This document shows positions 34,576-43,422 of a stretch of 64,000 bases of DNA, piece by piece. The DNA is from Chryseobacterium sp. OV279 (GTDB lineage Bacteria > Bacteroidota > Bacteroidia > Flavobacteriales > Weeksellaceae). Position numbers and translations under genes: made by a program. Numbering within the stretch: position 1 is the first letter of the stretch; every line of letters begins with the position of its first letter. The notes beneath the pieces are model-generated. The model was not told the origin of the DNA and did no database searches. It was given only the letters and a program-made list of their open reading frames with translations. The stretch is taken from assembly GCF_900128945.1 (NCBI RefSeq), contig NZ_FQUD01000003.1:310001-374000 (forward strand). Reading direction: 5' to 3'.

Positions 34576-35094
34576 TTATTTGGTCTGCTGAATGGAATAT
34601 ATCCTGTTAGCATGAAAATAAGAATAAAATAAATCAGTATTGGCCAGCCAGTCAAAATTGAGCCCAAATTTTTTCTTGGATTCCGGAACATTCGCTTTGT
34701 TGTTTTTTGATAGCTCACTTTCATCAAATACGATACTGTTTTTGATGATTTTGCCGTCTGTTACCCGCATGAAATAATAATCAACCGGAATATCTGCCCA
34801 CTCAGAATGATGCTCAATAATGAAATTTTCAATCTGATGGTCTTTTATCATTTTGAAAATATCAAGGTCACAATGGTCATTGTCACGGTCATAGATGTAA
34901 TTTTCAAAATTATCCTTAGACTCTAAGTGCAGGATATAATCACTTAAGAGTTCAAAATCTTTTGCTTCACCCAACCCAAGATCACAGCAGGTATTGAAAG
35001 GAATAAAAGTAAAGCCATGCACTTTAAAGTGAACCACATCATTGTTCAGCTTAATATCTTTATCCGTTATAAGGCATGTAATGTCCTGACCCAT
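34576..35094 (-). CDS. Hypothetical cytosolic protein
   Basis: 172 residues, no signal peptide or membrane segment. Acidic throughout, with several cysteines (CLITDKD, NTCCDLG, DHCDLD) and many aromatic residues. I do not recognise a family. The stop lies 20 bases from the stop of the convergent NAD(P)-binding gene. The codon use resembles its neighbours, so it is probably a real gene. Confidence 0.6.
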   Translation of the reverse strand: MGQDITCLITDKDIKLNNDVVHFKVHGFTFIPFNTCCDLGLGEAKDFELLSDYILHLESKDNFENYIYDRDNDHCDLDIFKMIKDHQIENFIIEHHSEWADIPVDYYFMRVTDGKIIKNSIVFDESELSKNNKANVPESKKKFGLNFDWLANTDLFYSYFHANRIYSIQQTK

Positions 35095-35183
35095 GATATG
35101 TTTTGTTTAATATTTTCTCAGACGAATGTGATCAGCAGAGAATTCATTGAGATCATTCTTACACCAAAGTGGTCTTTAAAATT

Positions 35184-35216
35184 AAACCTTATAGGTTTTT
35201 AAAGCCTATAAGGTTT
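35184..35216. terminator. Palindromic repeat AAACCTTATAGG, terminator-like
   Basis: A perfect 12-pair stem (AAACCTTATAGG with CCTATAAGGTTT) closes a nine-base loop rich in T and A. It lies 30 bases after the stop of the nucleoside phosphorylase gene on the minus strand and may end that transcript. A second weak hairpin, CAGGTC-TGA-GGACCT-like, follows at about 35223. Confidence 0.65.
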
Positions 35217-35245
35217 GAACTCCAGGTCTGAGGACCTAAAATGTT

Positions 35246-36100
35246 TTATTTAATAATTCTTTCCAATACCCAATCAATAAGGTTTTTCTCTGAAGCATGG
35301 TGATCTGCAGAGAATTCTCCACGTCTTCTGTTCGCAATAACGTTATTCACGGTAATCGCTTTGTGGCCTAATAATTTTGAAAGGGCATAGATCGCTGAGG
35401 TTTCCATTTCAAAGTTGGTTACGCCAAGATCATTCAATGTTTCTAAGAACTTGTCATCAAGTGCCTTTAAACGAAGCTGTCTTCCCTGTGGAGCATAGAA
35501 TCCCGGGAAAGTAGCCGTATTACCGTGGTATTTGGCATCTTTGTAATATGCTCCCATTTCCTCTGCCCAATCTGAGAAATAAAGCATCGGTTTGATTTTT
35601 TCATACGGGAATTTTTCTGTGAAGTTTTTAGAAAATTCATTCTCAAAGCTGTAATCCTGGTAGAAATGCATCAGTCCGTCCAGACCTACCACATTCTTGG
35701 TTACCAGCATATTATCTACCTGTACATCAGGGTTTACACTTCCACACGTTCCCATACGGAAAAGTTCAAGGGATTTGTGCTCAGTTTTGAATTCTTTATT
35801 TTGAAGATCAATATTCACCAAAGCATCAAGCTCATTCATCACGATATCGATGTTTTCAGTTCCGATACCTGTAGACATTACGGTAATTCTTTCTCCACGC
35901 AAAGTTCCCGTGTGGGTATAGAATTCTCTTTTATTTTTTTTAATCTCTACTTTGTCAAAATATTTTGAAACTTTTGCTACTCTGTCCGGATCTCCCACAA
36001 GGATGATCTTATCAGCAATATCTTCAGGCAAAAGATTTAAGTGGTATACACTTCCGTCATCATTCAGCACCAGCTCTGAGGCAGCAAGTTTGTTTAGCAT
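35246..36100 (-). CDS. Nucleoside phosphorylase (uridine/purine family)
   Basis: 284 residues, PNP/UDP family. Seen: IILVGDPDRVAKVSKYFD (phosphate site, about residues 32-49), RITVMSTGIGTENIDIVMNE, FRMGTCGSVNPDVQVDN and the base/ribose-site motif TNFEMETSAIYALSKLLGHK (about 228-247). It would split nucleosides to base and ribose-1-phosphate in salvage. Uridine phosphorylase is favoured by the overall style, but the specificity is not certain. The gene follows an unknown secreted-protein gene by 19 bases and probably shares its promoter. Confidence 0.87.
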   Translation of the reverse strand: MLNKLAASELVLNDDGSVYHLNLLPEDIADKIILVGDPDRVAKVSKYFDKVEIKKNKREFYTHTGTLRGERITVMSTGIGTENIDIVMNELDALVNIDLQNKEFKTEHKSLELFRMGTCGSVNPDVQVDNMLVTKNVVGLDGLMHFYQDYSFENEFSKNFTEKFPYEKIKPMLYFSDWAEEMGAYYKDAKYHGNTATFPGFYAPQGRQLRLKALDDKFLETLNDLGVTNFEMETSAIYALSKLLGHKAITVNNVIANRRRGEFSADHHASEKNLIDWVLERIIK

Positions 36101-36119
36101 AATTTATATTTTTTGTTTT

Positions 36120-36581
36120 TTAATTAATGAAAATAGCGTCTTTGTAAGGTGATCCGGCAAGGTCATAGATCGTATCATATTCCTCTACGATTCTTTTCTG
36201 TCCCTGGAATATTTCATAGACGGTGATAATGGTTTTTTCAAAGTTGTTCGGATCTTTTCGCTGAGAAGTGATCTCGTAAAACTTATCTCCCTTTTTCATG
36301 ACAGACACCATTTCTTCTTTAGTAGAATTGTTGGAAGTCATCATTCCAGGAAAATCCATCACAATGTCTTTAAGGTCAGTATAATTTTTATAAGGTTTTG
36401 TCACTCCGTTTGAATACACATAAACATTAGGGACCGGTTTATCTTCTTCCAGACGGATCAGATAATAGTCGTTCCCTTTCTTCTCTGCATAAACGGCCAT
36501 TTCTTTGTTTTTCTTTTTCTGTGAAAAGGCAAGAACTGAAAGGAAACTCGCCGCAACAGCGAATAGTAATTTTGTTTTCAT
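36120..36581 (-). CDS. Hypothetical secreted protein
   Basis: 153 residues with a clear signal peptide (MKTKLLFAVAASFLSVLAFSQ, cleavage about residue 21). The mature part is basic at first (KKKNKEMAVYAEKKGNDYY) and then mixed alpha/beta, with no motif that I recognise. It is upstream of the nucleoside phosphorylase gene in the same direction. No T9SS sorting domain is present, so a periplasmic location is likely. Confidence 0.65.
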   Translation of the reverse strand: MKTKLLFAVAASFLSVLAFSQKKKNKEMAVYAEKKGNDYYLIRLEEDKPVPNVYVYSNGVTKPYKNYTDLKDIVMDFPGMMTSNNSTKEEMVSVMKKGDKFYEITSQRKDPNNFEKTIITVYEIFQGQKRIVEEYDTIYDLAGSPYKDAIFIN

Positions 36582-37456
36582 AATAATATTTTGTTTTTAA
36601 TCTGCTGAAATGATGTTAAAAAAATCCTCGCCCAATATCTTTCGTCATCATTTTTTAAACCCGGCTTGAAGAAGTCATCCGTTCTTAAGTATAATGAATT
36701 TGATTTCGGGGTTTAAAATTAATAAAAATATTTCTATAAGAAACTGCTGTTTGTAGATTTTTACGCTTTAAAAATAGCTTTGTGAAATTTTAAATTAACC
36801 TGAATTCGGGATAAAATATTTTTTTTAGATTTTAGACATCAGATTTCAGAATGGGAGATTTGAGACTTTTTTCCGGAGATTTTAGCAGCTCATGGCATTT
36901 CGGAATGTAAGTTTTGTTATTTAAATCAGGAACTGCTTGTACACATCCATATACTGGATTTATTTCAAAACGTGGACTAGAGATTTTTTTTTACGCAAAG
37001 TTTGATTTTTATAATGTGAAATTTTAAGGCTGCAAAGGGAGAATCAATTTCATTGATTCCATGAAGCGACCTTCTTTATCCATATAGCTTCATCAGCGAC
37101 GAAGTCGAACTCTTTGCCTTCCTCAAAACTAAGCACTTTTTAAAATAATCTTTGCGTGAAAAAAAGCATGATATATTTTCACGTAAAGAAATGGATTCGA
37201 TCAAGTGAATATTGTACACATATAACTTCATCAGCGAGGCAGCTGGACCTTTTGCTTTCCTTAAAATCTCCAACAGATTACGCTGATTACACAAATTTAT
37301 TTCCTTATTATATTCGTGTTATTTGTGAATTTATTAGTGAAACTTGTGTTTAAAAGCACTTCATTTTTTCAATCCTTGTGGTAAAACGTAAACATTTTTT
37401 AATCTGCTGTTAAACTTGCCATAACATCGGAACGGTACTTTTGCCGCTAAAAATTG
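36582..37456. other. 875-base gene-free region with decayed repeats
   Basis: No credible gene is seen. Contents: a perfect hairpin GAATCAAT-TTC-ATTGATTC (37041-37059); an imperfect direct repeat of about 47 bases (37081-37127 and 37217-37263, core CTTCATCAGCGA); 'tttgcgtg/ttacgcaaag' phrases near 36992, 37150 and 37182; and 'acagattacgctgattacac' type phrases near 37270. The right edge holds the promoter of the peroxidase gene. The weak minus-strand frame over the direct repeats is judged spurious. Confidence 0.6.
37416..37443 (+). promoter_or_regulatory. Promoter of the di-heme peroxidase gene
   Basis: TTG at 37416-37418, a 17-base spacer and TACTTTTG at 37436-37443. Transcription would start near 37450, giving a leader of only about seven bases before ATG 37457. 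Confidence 0.6.
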
Positions 37457-39286
37457 ATGAGATTGTATCCGCTGCTAGCTGTGATTGTGTTGATAGGTTT
37501 TGCTGTCATGTCTTTTAACCCGGTTGATAAGGGAGAAAAAAGTGAAAATACCTTTGTCAATAAAGGGCTGTCAGATTTTAAAAACAGGCTTGATCAGCTT
37601 AAATCAGATGTATACAAATTCTCTGACGAGCAGATTTCCATTGACGAGCTTAGAAATTCTTTAAGCGCTACAAGGAATTCATTTAAAGAAGTGGAATTTT
37701 ATATTGCTTATCATTATCCTGAGTTCACAAAAACCCATCTTAATGCCGCCCCGCTTTTTCATATTGAAGCTGCAGGAACTTCAGCTTATACATTGCCACC
37801 GGAGGGACTTCAGGTGCTGGATGAACTGATCTTTTCCGATGAAGCCGGAGACGAAAGAGAAAAGATAAAAACCATTACAGACTTCCTGTACAACTCCTAT
37901 TCCAGCTTTTATCTGAGCACGGTAAAGAACGGTTTAAGCCGTGGAAACAACAAAACATTGCCGTTAAGAATCGAACTGATCAGAATTTATACTCTTGGCG
38001 TAACAGGTTTTGATACGCCCGGTTCCCTGAATATCTCTGAAGAAGCCAGCCATGCCCTGACAGGAATTAAAAAATACATAAACGATGATGCTTATTTTAA
38101 AAACTATGATGTTCAGAAAGCCAATCAGATCCTTACCGAAGGAATTAGTTATCTGTCAGTAAACAAAGATTTTGAAACTTTCGACAGGATTGAATTTTAT
38201 AAAAAATATGTCCAGCCTTTGTATGAAGAGTTTGGAAAATGGGATGGAAGAGCAGATGATCTCAAAGAATTTTCCGGATGGAATGTAAAGAGCAAAAACC
38301 TTTTCAGCAGCGATTTTCTGGACCCGTATTTCTATACATTGCTGCAGTCTTCAGAAGATAATGCAGATCTCCGTAGCTTAGGGAAATCTATTTTCTATGA
38401 CCAGAATTTAAGTCAAAACGGTAAAATGAGCTGTGCCGCCTGTCATTTGCAGGAAAATGCTTTTACAGATCTTAAAGCAAAATCACTAAGCAATGTGGAA
38501 GGAAAGACGGTGTTAAGAAATTCTCCATCTTTGTACAATGCTGTTTTTGCGAAAAGGTTTTTCTATGATCTTCGTGCATTTTACCTGGAACAACAGGCAG
38601 AACACGTGATCTACAACGATGATGAATTCAATACCAGCTACGAAGACATCATTAAAAAATTGAAAACAAAACCTGAGTACAAAAAAGCTTTCCGTTCAGC
38701 TTTTAAAGACGGTAAAATAAATAAAGAGAATTTTTCCAAAGCATTAAGTTCTTACGCTGCTTCTCTGCATTCTTTTGACAGCGATTTTGACCGTTTTATG
38801 AGAAATGAAAAAGACGTTTCAGATGATGTCAAAAAAGGCTATAACCTGTTTATGGGAAAAGCCAATTGTGCAACCTGTCACTTTGCACCGCATTTTTCCG
38901 GTCTCGTACCTCCATTCTTTAACGAAAATGAATCTGAAGTGTTAGGCGTAACCAAAAAACCTGTCAATCAGCTTCCTATTGAACTGGATTCCGATCTGGG
39001 TAGAGGAAACAGCCCTGTAAAAAAAGAAAAATCATGGATCTATGATTATTCCTTCAAAACGGTTACCGTAAGAAATATCGCGCTTACAAAACCTTATTTC
39101 CATAATGGTGCTTTCAACACGCTGGAAGAAGTAATGGATTTCTACAACGAAGGCGGAGGTGAAGGTCTCGGCTTAAAAATGAAAAACCAGACACTGCCAC
39201 CGGATAAACTGGAACTTACAAAAACGGAAATTAAACAGGTCATCGCATTCCTGAATTCTCTGACTGATATTAGCAAAGCTAAGTGA
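37457..39286 (+). CDS. Di-heme cytochrome c peroxidase (MauG/CcpA family) with long N-terminal helical domain
   Basis: 609 residues from ATG 37457 (an adjacent TTG three bases upstream is ignored). An N-terminal signal or anchor segment (MRLYPLLAVIVLIGFAVMSF) leads to about 260 residues of mainly helical sequence that recall imelysin-like proteins (SATRNSFKEVEFYIAYHYP). The peroxidase part follows. It has two c-type heme sites, CAACH (about residue 326) and CATCH (about 471), plus TVRNIALTKPYFHNGAF, the distal block of this family. It is a periplasmic enzyme that would reduce hydrogen peroxide or oxidise a partner protein. Octad repeats start three bases after the stop. Confidence 0.85.
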   Translation: MRLYPLLAVIVLIGFAVMSFNPVDKGEKSENTFVNKGLSDFKNRLDQLKSDVYKFSDEQISIDELRNSLSATRNSFKEVEFYIAYHYPEFTKTHLNAAPLFHIEAAGTSAYTLPPEGLQVLDELIFSDEAGDEREKIKTITDFLYNSYSSFYLSTVKNGLSRGNNKTLPLRIELIRIYTLGVTGFDTPGSLNISEEASHALTGIKKYINDDAYFKNYDVQKANQILTEGISYLSVNKDFETFDRIEFYKKYVQPLYEEFGKWDGRADDLKEFSGWNVKSKNLFSSDFLDPYFYTLLQSSEDNADLRSLGKSIFYDQNLSQNGKMSCAACHLQENAFTDLKAKSLSNVEGKTVLRNSPSLYNAVFAKRFFYDLRAFYLEQQAEHVIYNDDEFNTSYEDIIKKLKTKPEYKKAFRSAFKDGKINKENFSKALSSYAASLHSFDSDFDRFMRNEKDVSDDVKKGYNLFMGKANCATCHFAPHFSGLVPPFFNENESEVLGVTKKPVNQLPIELDSDLGRGNSPVKKEKSWIYDYSFKTVTVRNIALTKPYFHNGAFNTLEEVMDFYNEGGGEGLGLKMKNQTLPPDKLELTKTEIKQVIAFLNSLTDISKAK

Positions 39287-39288
39287 TG

Positions 39289-39352
39289 TTTGAGAGTCTC
39301 AGAGTAGGAGAGTGTTAGAGTGGTAGGGTTTGAGTGTCTGAGAGTTTTAGAG
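39289..39352 (+). repeat. Octad array (8 units, NNNNAGAG type)
   Basis: Eight consecutive 8-base units, most ending GAG or AGAG (for example TTTGAGAG, TCTCAGAG, TAGGAGAG, TGTTAGAG), begin three bases after the peroxidase stop. Complementary pyrimidine-rich octads (TCCTCAAA, CACTCTGA, TGCTCCAA, CTCAAAGG) stand at 39461-39492. Confidence 0.75.
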
Positions 39353-39598
39353 TATGAATGTCAATAATGGATGAGGTTTTAACGATAAATATAAACTGTG
39401 CCATAGATTTAATACTTCCACTCAAACAATTTTCAGCCTAATTTATAAAAACCTTTGTAGTCCTCAAACACTCTGATGCTCCAACTCAAAGGCGTTATTT
39501 AACAATTATTTAATTCCCTTAACATTGGGTTCCGAATTAATTAATATTCCCTGATCTATATTTAAAGTCCTATTAACAGAGGTTCAGCGCCAAAAAAA

Positions 39599-39606
39599 TA
39601 GTTTTG
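39599..39606 (+). promoter_or_regulatory. -7 element of the PhoX-like gene
   Basis: TAGTTTTG is an exact match to TAnnTTTG; leader about 17 bases. No spaced TTG upstream. Confidence 0.5.
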
Positions 39607-39629
39607 CAAGGTCTAATAAATCATAAGAA

Positions 39630-41783
39630 ATGAAGAAAAAATTACTTACAATTGCGGCATTGGCTATGGTCGCCGGCTTTAGCGTACAGGCGCAGACGTT
39701 TTTATTCAATAAGAACTCTTCCTGGAGCTACAAAGATAACAACCAGGCTTTGGCAGATCCATGGAAAGATCAGACTTTTGATATCTCTGCATGGACTACA
39801 GGAAACGGACCTTTAGGATATGGAGATCCGGTAACCACTACGATCAGCTCTGGTCTTACAGCGGCTTATTTTGCTAAAGATTTCACAGTGGATTTAGCAA
39901 CGCTTTCAGACAATATGGAACTGGGCGTGATGAGAGATGATGGAATCGTTGTGTATCTGAATGGAGTGGAAGTCGTAAGAGACAATATGCCTGCAGGGAC
40001 TATTGCTTTCAATACCCCTTCTGTTACAACAATAGATGGGGCGGCAGAAAGTGTTTATAACATTTTCTCTATTCCGAAATCTAAATTTATAAACGGAACC
40101 AACAGGATTTCCGTAGAACTTCACAACAGAACAGGAACCAGCTCAGATCTTAGAATCGATGCTTATTTAAAAACAACAGCTACTGTAACGCCTCCTCCGG
40201 CATGTACAGGAACGCACATCAGCTGTTTTACTTCTATTGTTCCTACGGCACAGACCAATAAACTGATCATTCCTGCAGAACATAAATACCAGCTTATCCT
40301 AAAAGAAGGTGATAATTACACTGAAGGAGGTGGTATGGTAGGCGGTCAGAATGACTTTACGGGTTACGTTGCCAAAACAGGAAGCAGCACCAACGGATAT
40401 CTTTCCGTCAACCACGAAACGAATCCTGGAGGTGTTACAATGGCTGAAATTAATTACAATGCCTCTACAAAACTTTGGCAGCTGACCAAATCAAGAGCGG
40501 TAAGTTTTTCAGATCCAAGTTTGGTTCAGACGATCAGAAACTGTTCAGGTGGAGTTACACCTTGGGGAACTATTGTTACGGCAGAAGAATCTGTGACTTC
40601 CAATGATGTAAACAGTGATGGTTACAAAGATTACGGATGGTTAGTGGAAATCGATCCGGCTAAGGCTCAGGTTGTTTCCAAAAATACAGACGGATCCAAA
40701 GGAAAACTGTGGCAAATGGGAATTATGAACCACGAGAATGTTGTGGTAAATGATGCAGGAACTACAGCATATTACGGAGAAGATGGAGGTACACACATGG
40801 TTTATAAATACATAATGGATACGCCGAACAATCTTGCTTCAGGAAATCTTTATGTATTAAAATTAGATCAGGGATTAAGCGCTTCAGGAGATCCGGTAGG
40901 AACTACAGCGACATGGATTCAGGTTCCTAATAAAATAAAAGCAGACCAGAATAACACTGCATCTCTTGCTCAGACATTAGGCGGAACGAGATTCAACGGA
41001 GTGGAAGATGTAGACATCAGCCCACTGGATGGGAAAATCTACTTTACCGCGAAAGGTCTGGATAAAGTATACCGTCTTCAGGATAACGGAACTACGGCTT
41101 CTCAGGTAGAAACTTTTGTAGGAGGTGCTTCTACAGCTTATTCTTTTAACACGCCGCAGGGAGTGAAAACAGAAGCTTGGGGTGATGGAAATGATAACCT
41201 TACATTTGATGAACTTGGAAACCTTTGGGTTCTTCAGGATGGTGGGAAAAATTATATCTGGGTAATTGCTCCGGATCATACACAAGCTAATCCTAAAGTG
41301 AGACTGTTCGCCTCAATGCCGGCAGGATCTGAGCCAACAGGACTGACATTTACACCTGATCATAAATTCGGTTTCTTCTCTATCCAGCATCCGGATTCTA
41401 CAATTTCTACAGATATCGATGCTACAGGAAACACAATTGACTACAGAGGAAAATCTGCCACGATCGTTGTTGCTTTAAAACAAAACTTAGGAACAGCAGG
41501 AGCGTTGGGAACCATTGAAAACCACAATGCAGAAACTACCGTTGAGGTAGCTCCGAATCCTACTTCAGGAATGGTTAAGATCAATTCTCCAAAAGGATTG
41601 AAAGACATTTCTGTAACAGCTTACAGCCTGGATGGAAAAATCGTTTACACGAAGAAATTCAGCGGACTGAACAGATCATTGGATCTGGACTTTACACATC
41701 AGCTTGAAGGATCCCGTATTCTGGTTCTGAATATCGAAGCAGAAGGAGGTTTCCAGAAAACTGTGAAATTAGTAAAAAAGTAA
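39630..41783 (+). CDS. PhoX-family (DUF839) protein with T9SS sorting domain
   Basis: 717 residues. The signal peptide ends near residue 21 (FSVQAQ). Residues about 25-185 form a beta-sandwich domain. The PhoX-like beta-propeller follows, with GYLSVNHETNPGG, the family mark NCSGGVTPWGTIVTAEES (its cysteine is an iron ligand in characterised PhoX), NHENVVVNDAGTTAYYGEDG, FNGVEDVDISP and EPTGLTFTPDHKFGFFSIQH. The end (about 640-717) is a type A T9SS sorting domain (VEVAPNPTSGMVKI, closing VKLVKK). A secreted alkaline phosphatase role is likely but inferred. A strong terminator follows. Confidence 0.88.
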   Translation: MKKKLLTIAALAMVAGFSVQAQTFLFNKNSSWSYKDNNQALADPWKDQTFDISAWTTGNGPLGYGDPVTTTISSGLTAAYFAKDFTVDLATLSDNMELGVMRDDGIVVYLNGVEVVRDNMPAGTIAFNTPSVTTIDGAAESVYNIFSIPKSKFINGTNRISVELHNRTGTSSDLRIDAYLKTTATVTPPPACTGTHISCFTSIVPTAQTNKLIIPAEHKYQLILKEGDNYTEGGGMVGGQNDFTGYVAKTGSSTNGYLSVNHETNPGGVTMAEINYNASTKLWQLTKSRAVSFSDPSLVQTIRNCSGGVTPWGTIVTAEESVTSNDVNSDGYKDYGWLVEIDPAKAQVVSKNTDGSKGKLWQMGIMNHENVVVNDAGTTAYYGEDGGTHMVYKYIMDTPNNLASGNLYVLKLDQGLSASGDPVGTTATWIQVPNKIKADQNNTASLAQTLGGTRFNGVEDVDISPLDGKIYFTAKGLDKVYRLQDNGTTASQVETFVGGASTAYSFNTPQGVKTEAWGDGNDNLTFDELGNLWVLQDGGKNYIWVIAPDHTQANPKVRLFASMPAGSEPTGLTFTPDHKFGFFSIQHPDSTISTDIDATGNTIDYRGKSATIVVALKQNLGTAGALGTIENHNAETTVEVAPNPTSGMVKINSPKGLKDISVTAYSLDGKIVYTKKFSGLNRSLDLDFTHQLEGSRILVLNIEAEGGFQKTVKLVKK

Positions 41784-41796
41784 ATTATTAATACTC

Positions 41797-41829
41797 ATTT
41801 CGGGCGGCGGCGTAGCCGCCGCCCGAAAT
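41797..41829 (+). terminator. Strong terminator after the PhoX-like gene
   Basis: A perfect 15-pair stem, ATTTCGGGCGGCGGC with its complement, closes a GTA loop. It ends eight bases before the next ATG, so the hairpin also sits in the leader region of that gene. Confidence 0.85.
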
Positions 41830-41837
41830 TTATCTCT

Positions 41838-42737
41838 ATGAAAAAGCTTGTTCTATTAATTTCCGTATTCTCAATCTGTCTTGCTAAGGCACAGATCGAT
41901 CCTGTAAAATATCCTACGTTTACCAATATCGATGAGGCTTTAAACAGTAAAAAGACTGTTTACAGTATGAGTTTCAGGGAAAAAGGATTGTTTAACCTTC
42001 CTCCACAGATCTCGAAACTGAACTCCCTGTTCTTTCTGAATATCATGGGAAATAAGCTGGAGAAAATGGATGAGGAGATCTTTGCTTTAAGTGAACTGGA
42101 AATTTTAAATGTGAATGAAAACAGCATCAAGTACATTCCTGATGAAATAGGAAACCTGAAAAAGCTGAACACATTCTCCATGAATCTCAACAGCCTGACA
42201 AGCATTAATCCTAATATTGCAAAGCTTCAAAACTTAAAAGCAGTCCATTTTGATGCCAATAACCTCAATATTTTTCCGGAAGCATTGATGGAAATTCCTT
42301 CGTTGGAAGAAATTAACCTTCAGGGAAACCAGATCAGCAGTATTGTTGATCGCTTAGACAGAATTAAAAATCTGAAATTTCTGAATTTGTCTGAAAACCA
42401 GATTAATGACCTGGGAAACTTGTCTTTTCCTAAACATTTAAAATACCTGGAGCTGCAGCAGAATGCTATTGTAAAGCTGCCGGAAAATCTGTTCAAGTCA
42501 AAAAATCTTGAATTTTTGAATGCAAGTGATAATCATATCACAGAAATATCCCCCGGAATAAAGGGACTGAAAAATATAACCAGTATGAATCTGGCCCATA
42601 ACAATCTGAAAGACATTCCTGTAGAGATAGCGGAACTTAAAAATCTTAAAACCCTGATTCTTACAGGAAACCCTATAGAAAAAACAAAGATTGAACGGTT
42701 GAAAAGCCTGATGCCGGACACTCAGATCTATTTCTAG
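41838..42737 (+). CDS. Secreted leucine-rich-repeat protein
   Basis: 299 residues with a signal peptide (about 1-18, ICLAKAQ). From about residue 50 the chain is a run of roughly nine leucine-rich repeats of about 23 residues (LSELEILNVNENSIKYIP, LKNLKTLILTGNPI, LEEINLQGNQISSI). These repeats serve as binding surfaces; the partner is unknown. No anchor or sorting domain is visible. It is convergent with the yciH-like gene, with only two bases between the two stops and no hairpin between them. Confidence 0.85.
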   Translation: MKKLVLLISVFSICLAKAQIDPVKYPTFTNIDEALNSKKTVYSMSFREKGLFNLPPQISKLNSLFFLNIMGNKLEKMDEEIFALSELEILNVNENSIKYIPDEIGNLKKLNTFSMNLNSLTSINPNIAKLQNLKAVHFDANNLNIFPEALMEIPSLEEINLQGNQISSIVDRLDRIKNLKFLNLSENQINDLGNLSFPKHLKYLELQQNAIVKLPENLFKSKNLEFLNASDNHITEISPGIKGLKNITSMNLAHNNLKDIPVEIAELKNLKTLILTGNPIEKTKIERLKSLMPDTQIYF

Positions 42738-42739
42738 AT

Positions 42740-43063
42740 CTATCCGCCGACTCTTTTGGTTTTATATCCCATTTCTTTAAGGATATCCATTATCTTATCA
42801 CGATTATCGCCCTGAATAATGATCGTTCCGTCTTTTTCTGAACCGCCTATTCCTAAGGTGGTTTTTATTTTTTTTGCGATTTTCTTTAAATCTTCCTCGC
42901 TGCCTTCCCAACCTTCCACAATCGTTACAGGCTTACCGTTTCTGCCTTTCTTTTCAAATTTGCACACCAAAGGTTCATGCTGCTTAAATTCTTCTTTAGG
43001 CATCTCAAAATCCTTCTCCTCATGCTCAGGAAAAAGGTTCTTTAACTGATCTCGTAAATCCAT
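42740..43063 (-). CDS. yciH: SUI1/eIF1-like translation factor (YciH family)
   Basis: 107 residues. The C-terminal two thirds form a SUI1 domain: KKGRNGKPVTIVEGWEG, LKKIAKKIKTTLGIGGSEKD, GTIIIQGDNRDKIMDILKEM and the closing GYKTKRVGG. It is a cytosolic protein related to eukaryotic eIF1; bacterial YciH is thought to affect initiation fidelity under stress. Length is normal for Bacteroidota members. Confidence 0.92.
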   Translation of the reverse strand: MDLRDQLKNLFPEHEEKDFEMPKEEFKQHEPLVCKFEKKGRNGKPVTIVEGWEGSEEDLKKIAKKIKTTLGIGGSEKDGTIIIQGDNRDKIMDILKEMGYKTKRVGG

Positions 43064-43422
43064 AAAGCAAAATTAAATGTTTAAACACAAATATCACAAA
43101 TAATTTTTCACAAATAGCACTACTCATTCACATCAACAACCTCAATCACTGTGAAAATCTATACAATCTGAGGTTAAAAAAAACAGAACTTCGTTACAGC
43201 GTTACAAATAATTTCCACAAATAACCACAATCATTCAAACCAAATATAATTTAAAAATCTGTGCCATCAGCGAAATCTGCGCGAGATAAAAAATGTATTG
43301 TAATCATATATTCTATGGTTCATCGTATGTATTGTTTTACGCTGATATTTGCAAAATAACCCTCTCAAATTCTTCCATTCATCGGAAATTAGGTAAATTT
43401 GTGTAACAAAAAGTTATACGAA
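43064..43422. other. Gene-free region with CACAAATA-type phrases
   Basis: 359 bases without a gene. 'cacaaata' or 'acaaata' recurs about five times between 43085 and 43225. The phrase 'aatctgtgccatcagcgaaatctgcgcg' style sequence follows near 43256, resembling phrases in the other large gaps. The right end holds the gpmI promoter (43394-43401). Confidence 0.55.
43394..43401 (+). promoter_or_regulatory. -7 element of gpmI
   Basis: TAAATTTG matches TAnnTTTG exactly; transcription would begin near 43408. The in-frame TTG at 43399 overlaps this box, so the gene starts at ATG 43423. Confidence 0.55.

Larger units (their letters stand above)
39287..39629. other. Gene-free region with octad array and promoter
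   Basis: 343 bases without a gene. The left part is the octad array (39289-39352). A complementary octad group lies at 39461-39492. The right part contains the PhoX-gene promoter. No hairpin with a U-run was found after the peroxidase gene. Confidence 0.6.

Noticed and set aside
37076..37294. 72-residue minus-strand frame with a repeated LRKAK..SLMKLY phrase
   Set aside because: The peptide repeat is the translation of the direct DNA repeat; no start or promoter signal supports a gene.
41797..41829. Hairpin before the LRR gene considered as a riboswitch or attenuator
   Set aside because: It is a simple perfect stem directly after the PhoX-like gene stop, best explained as that gene's terminator.
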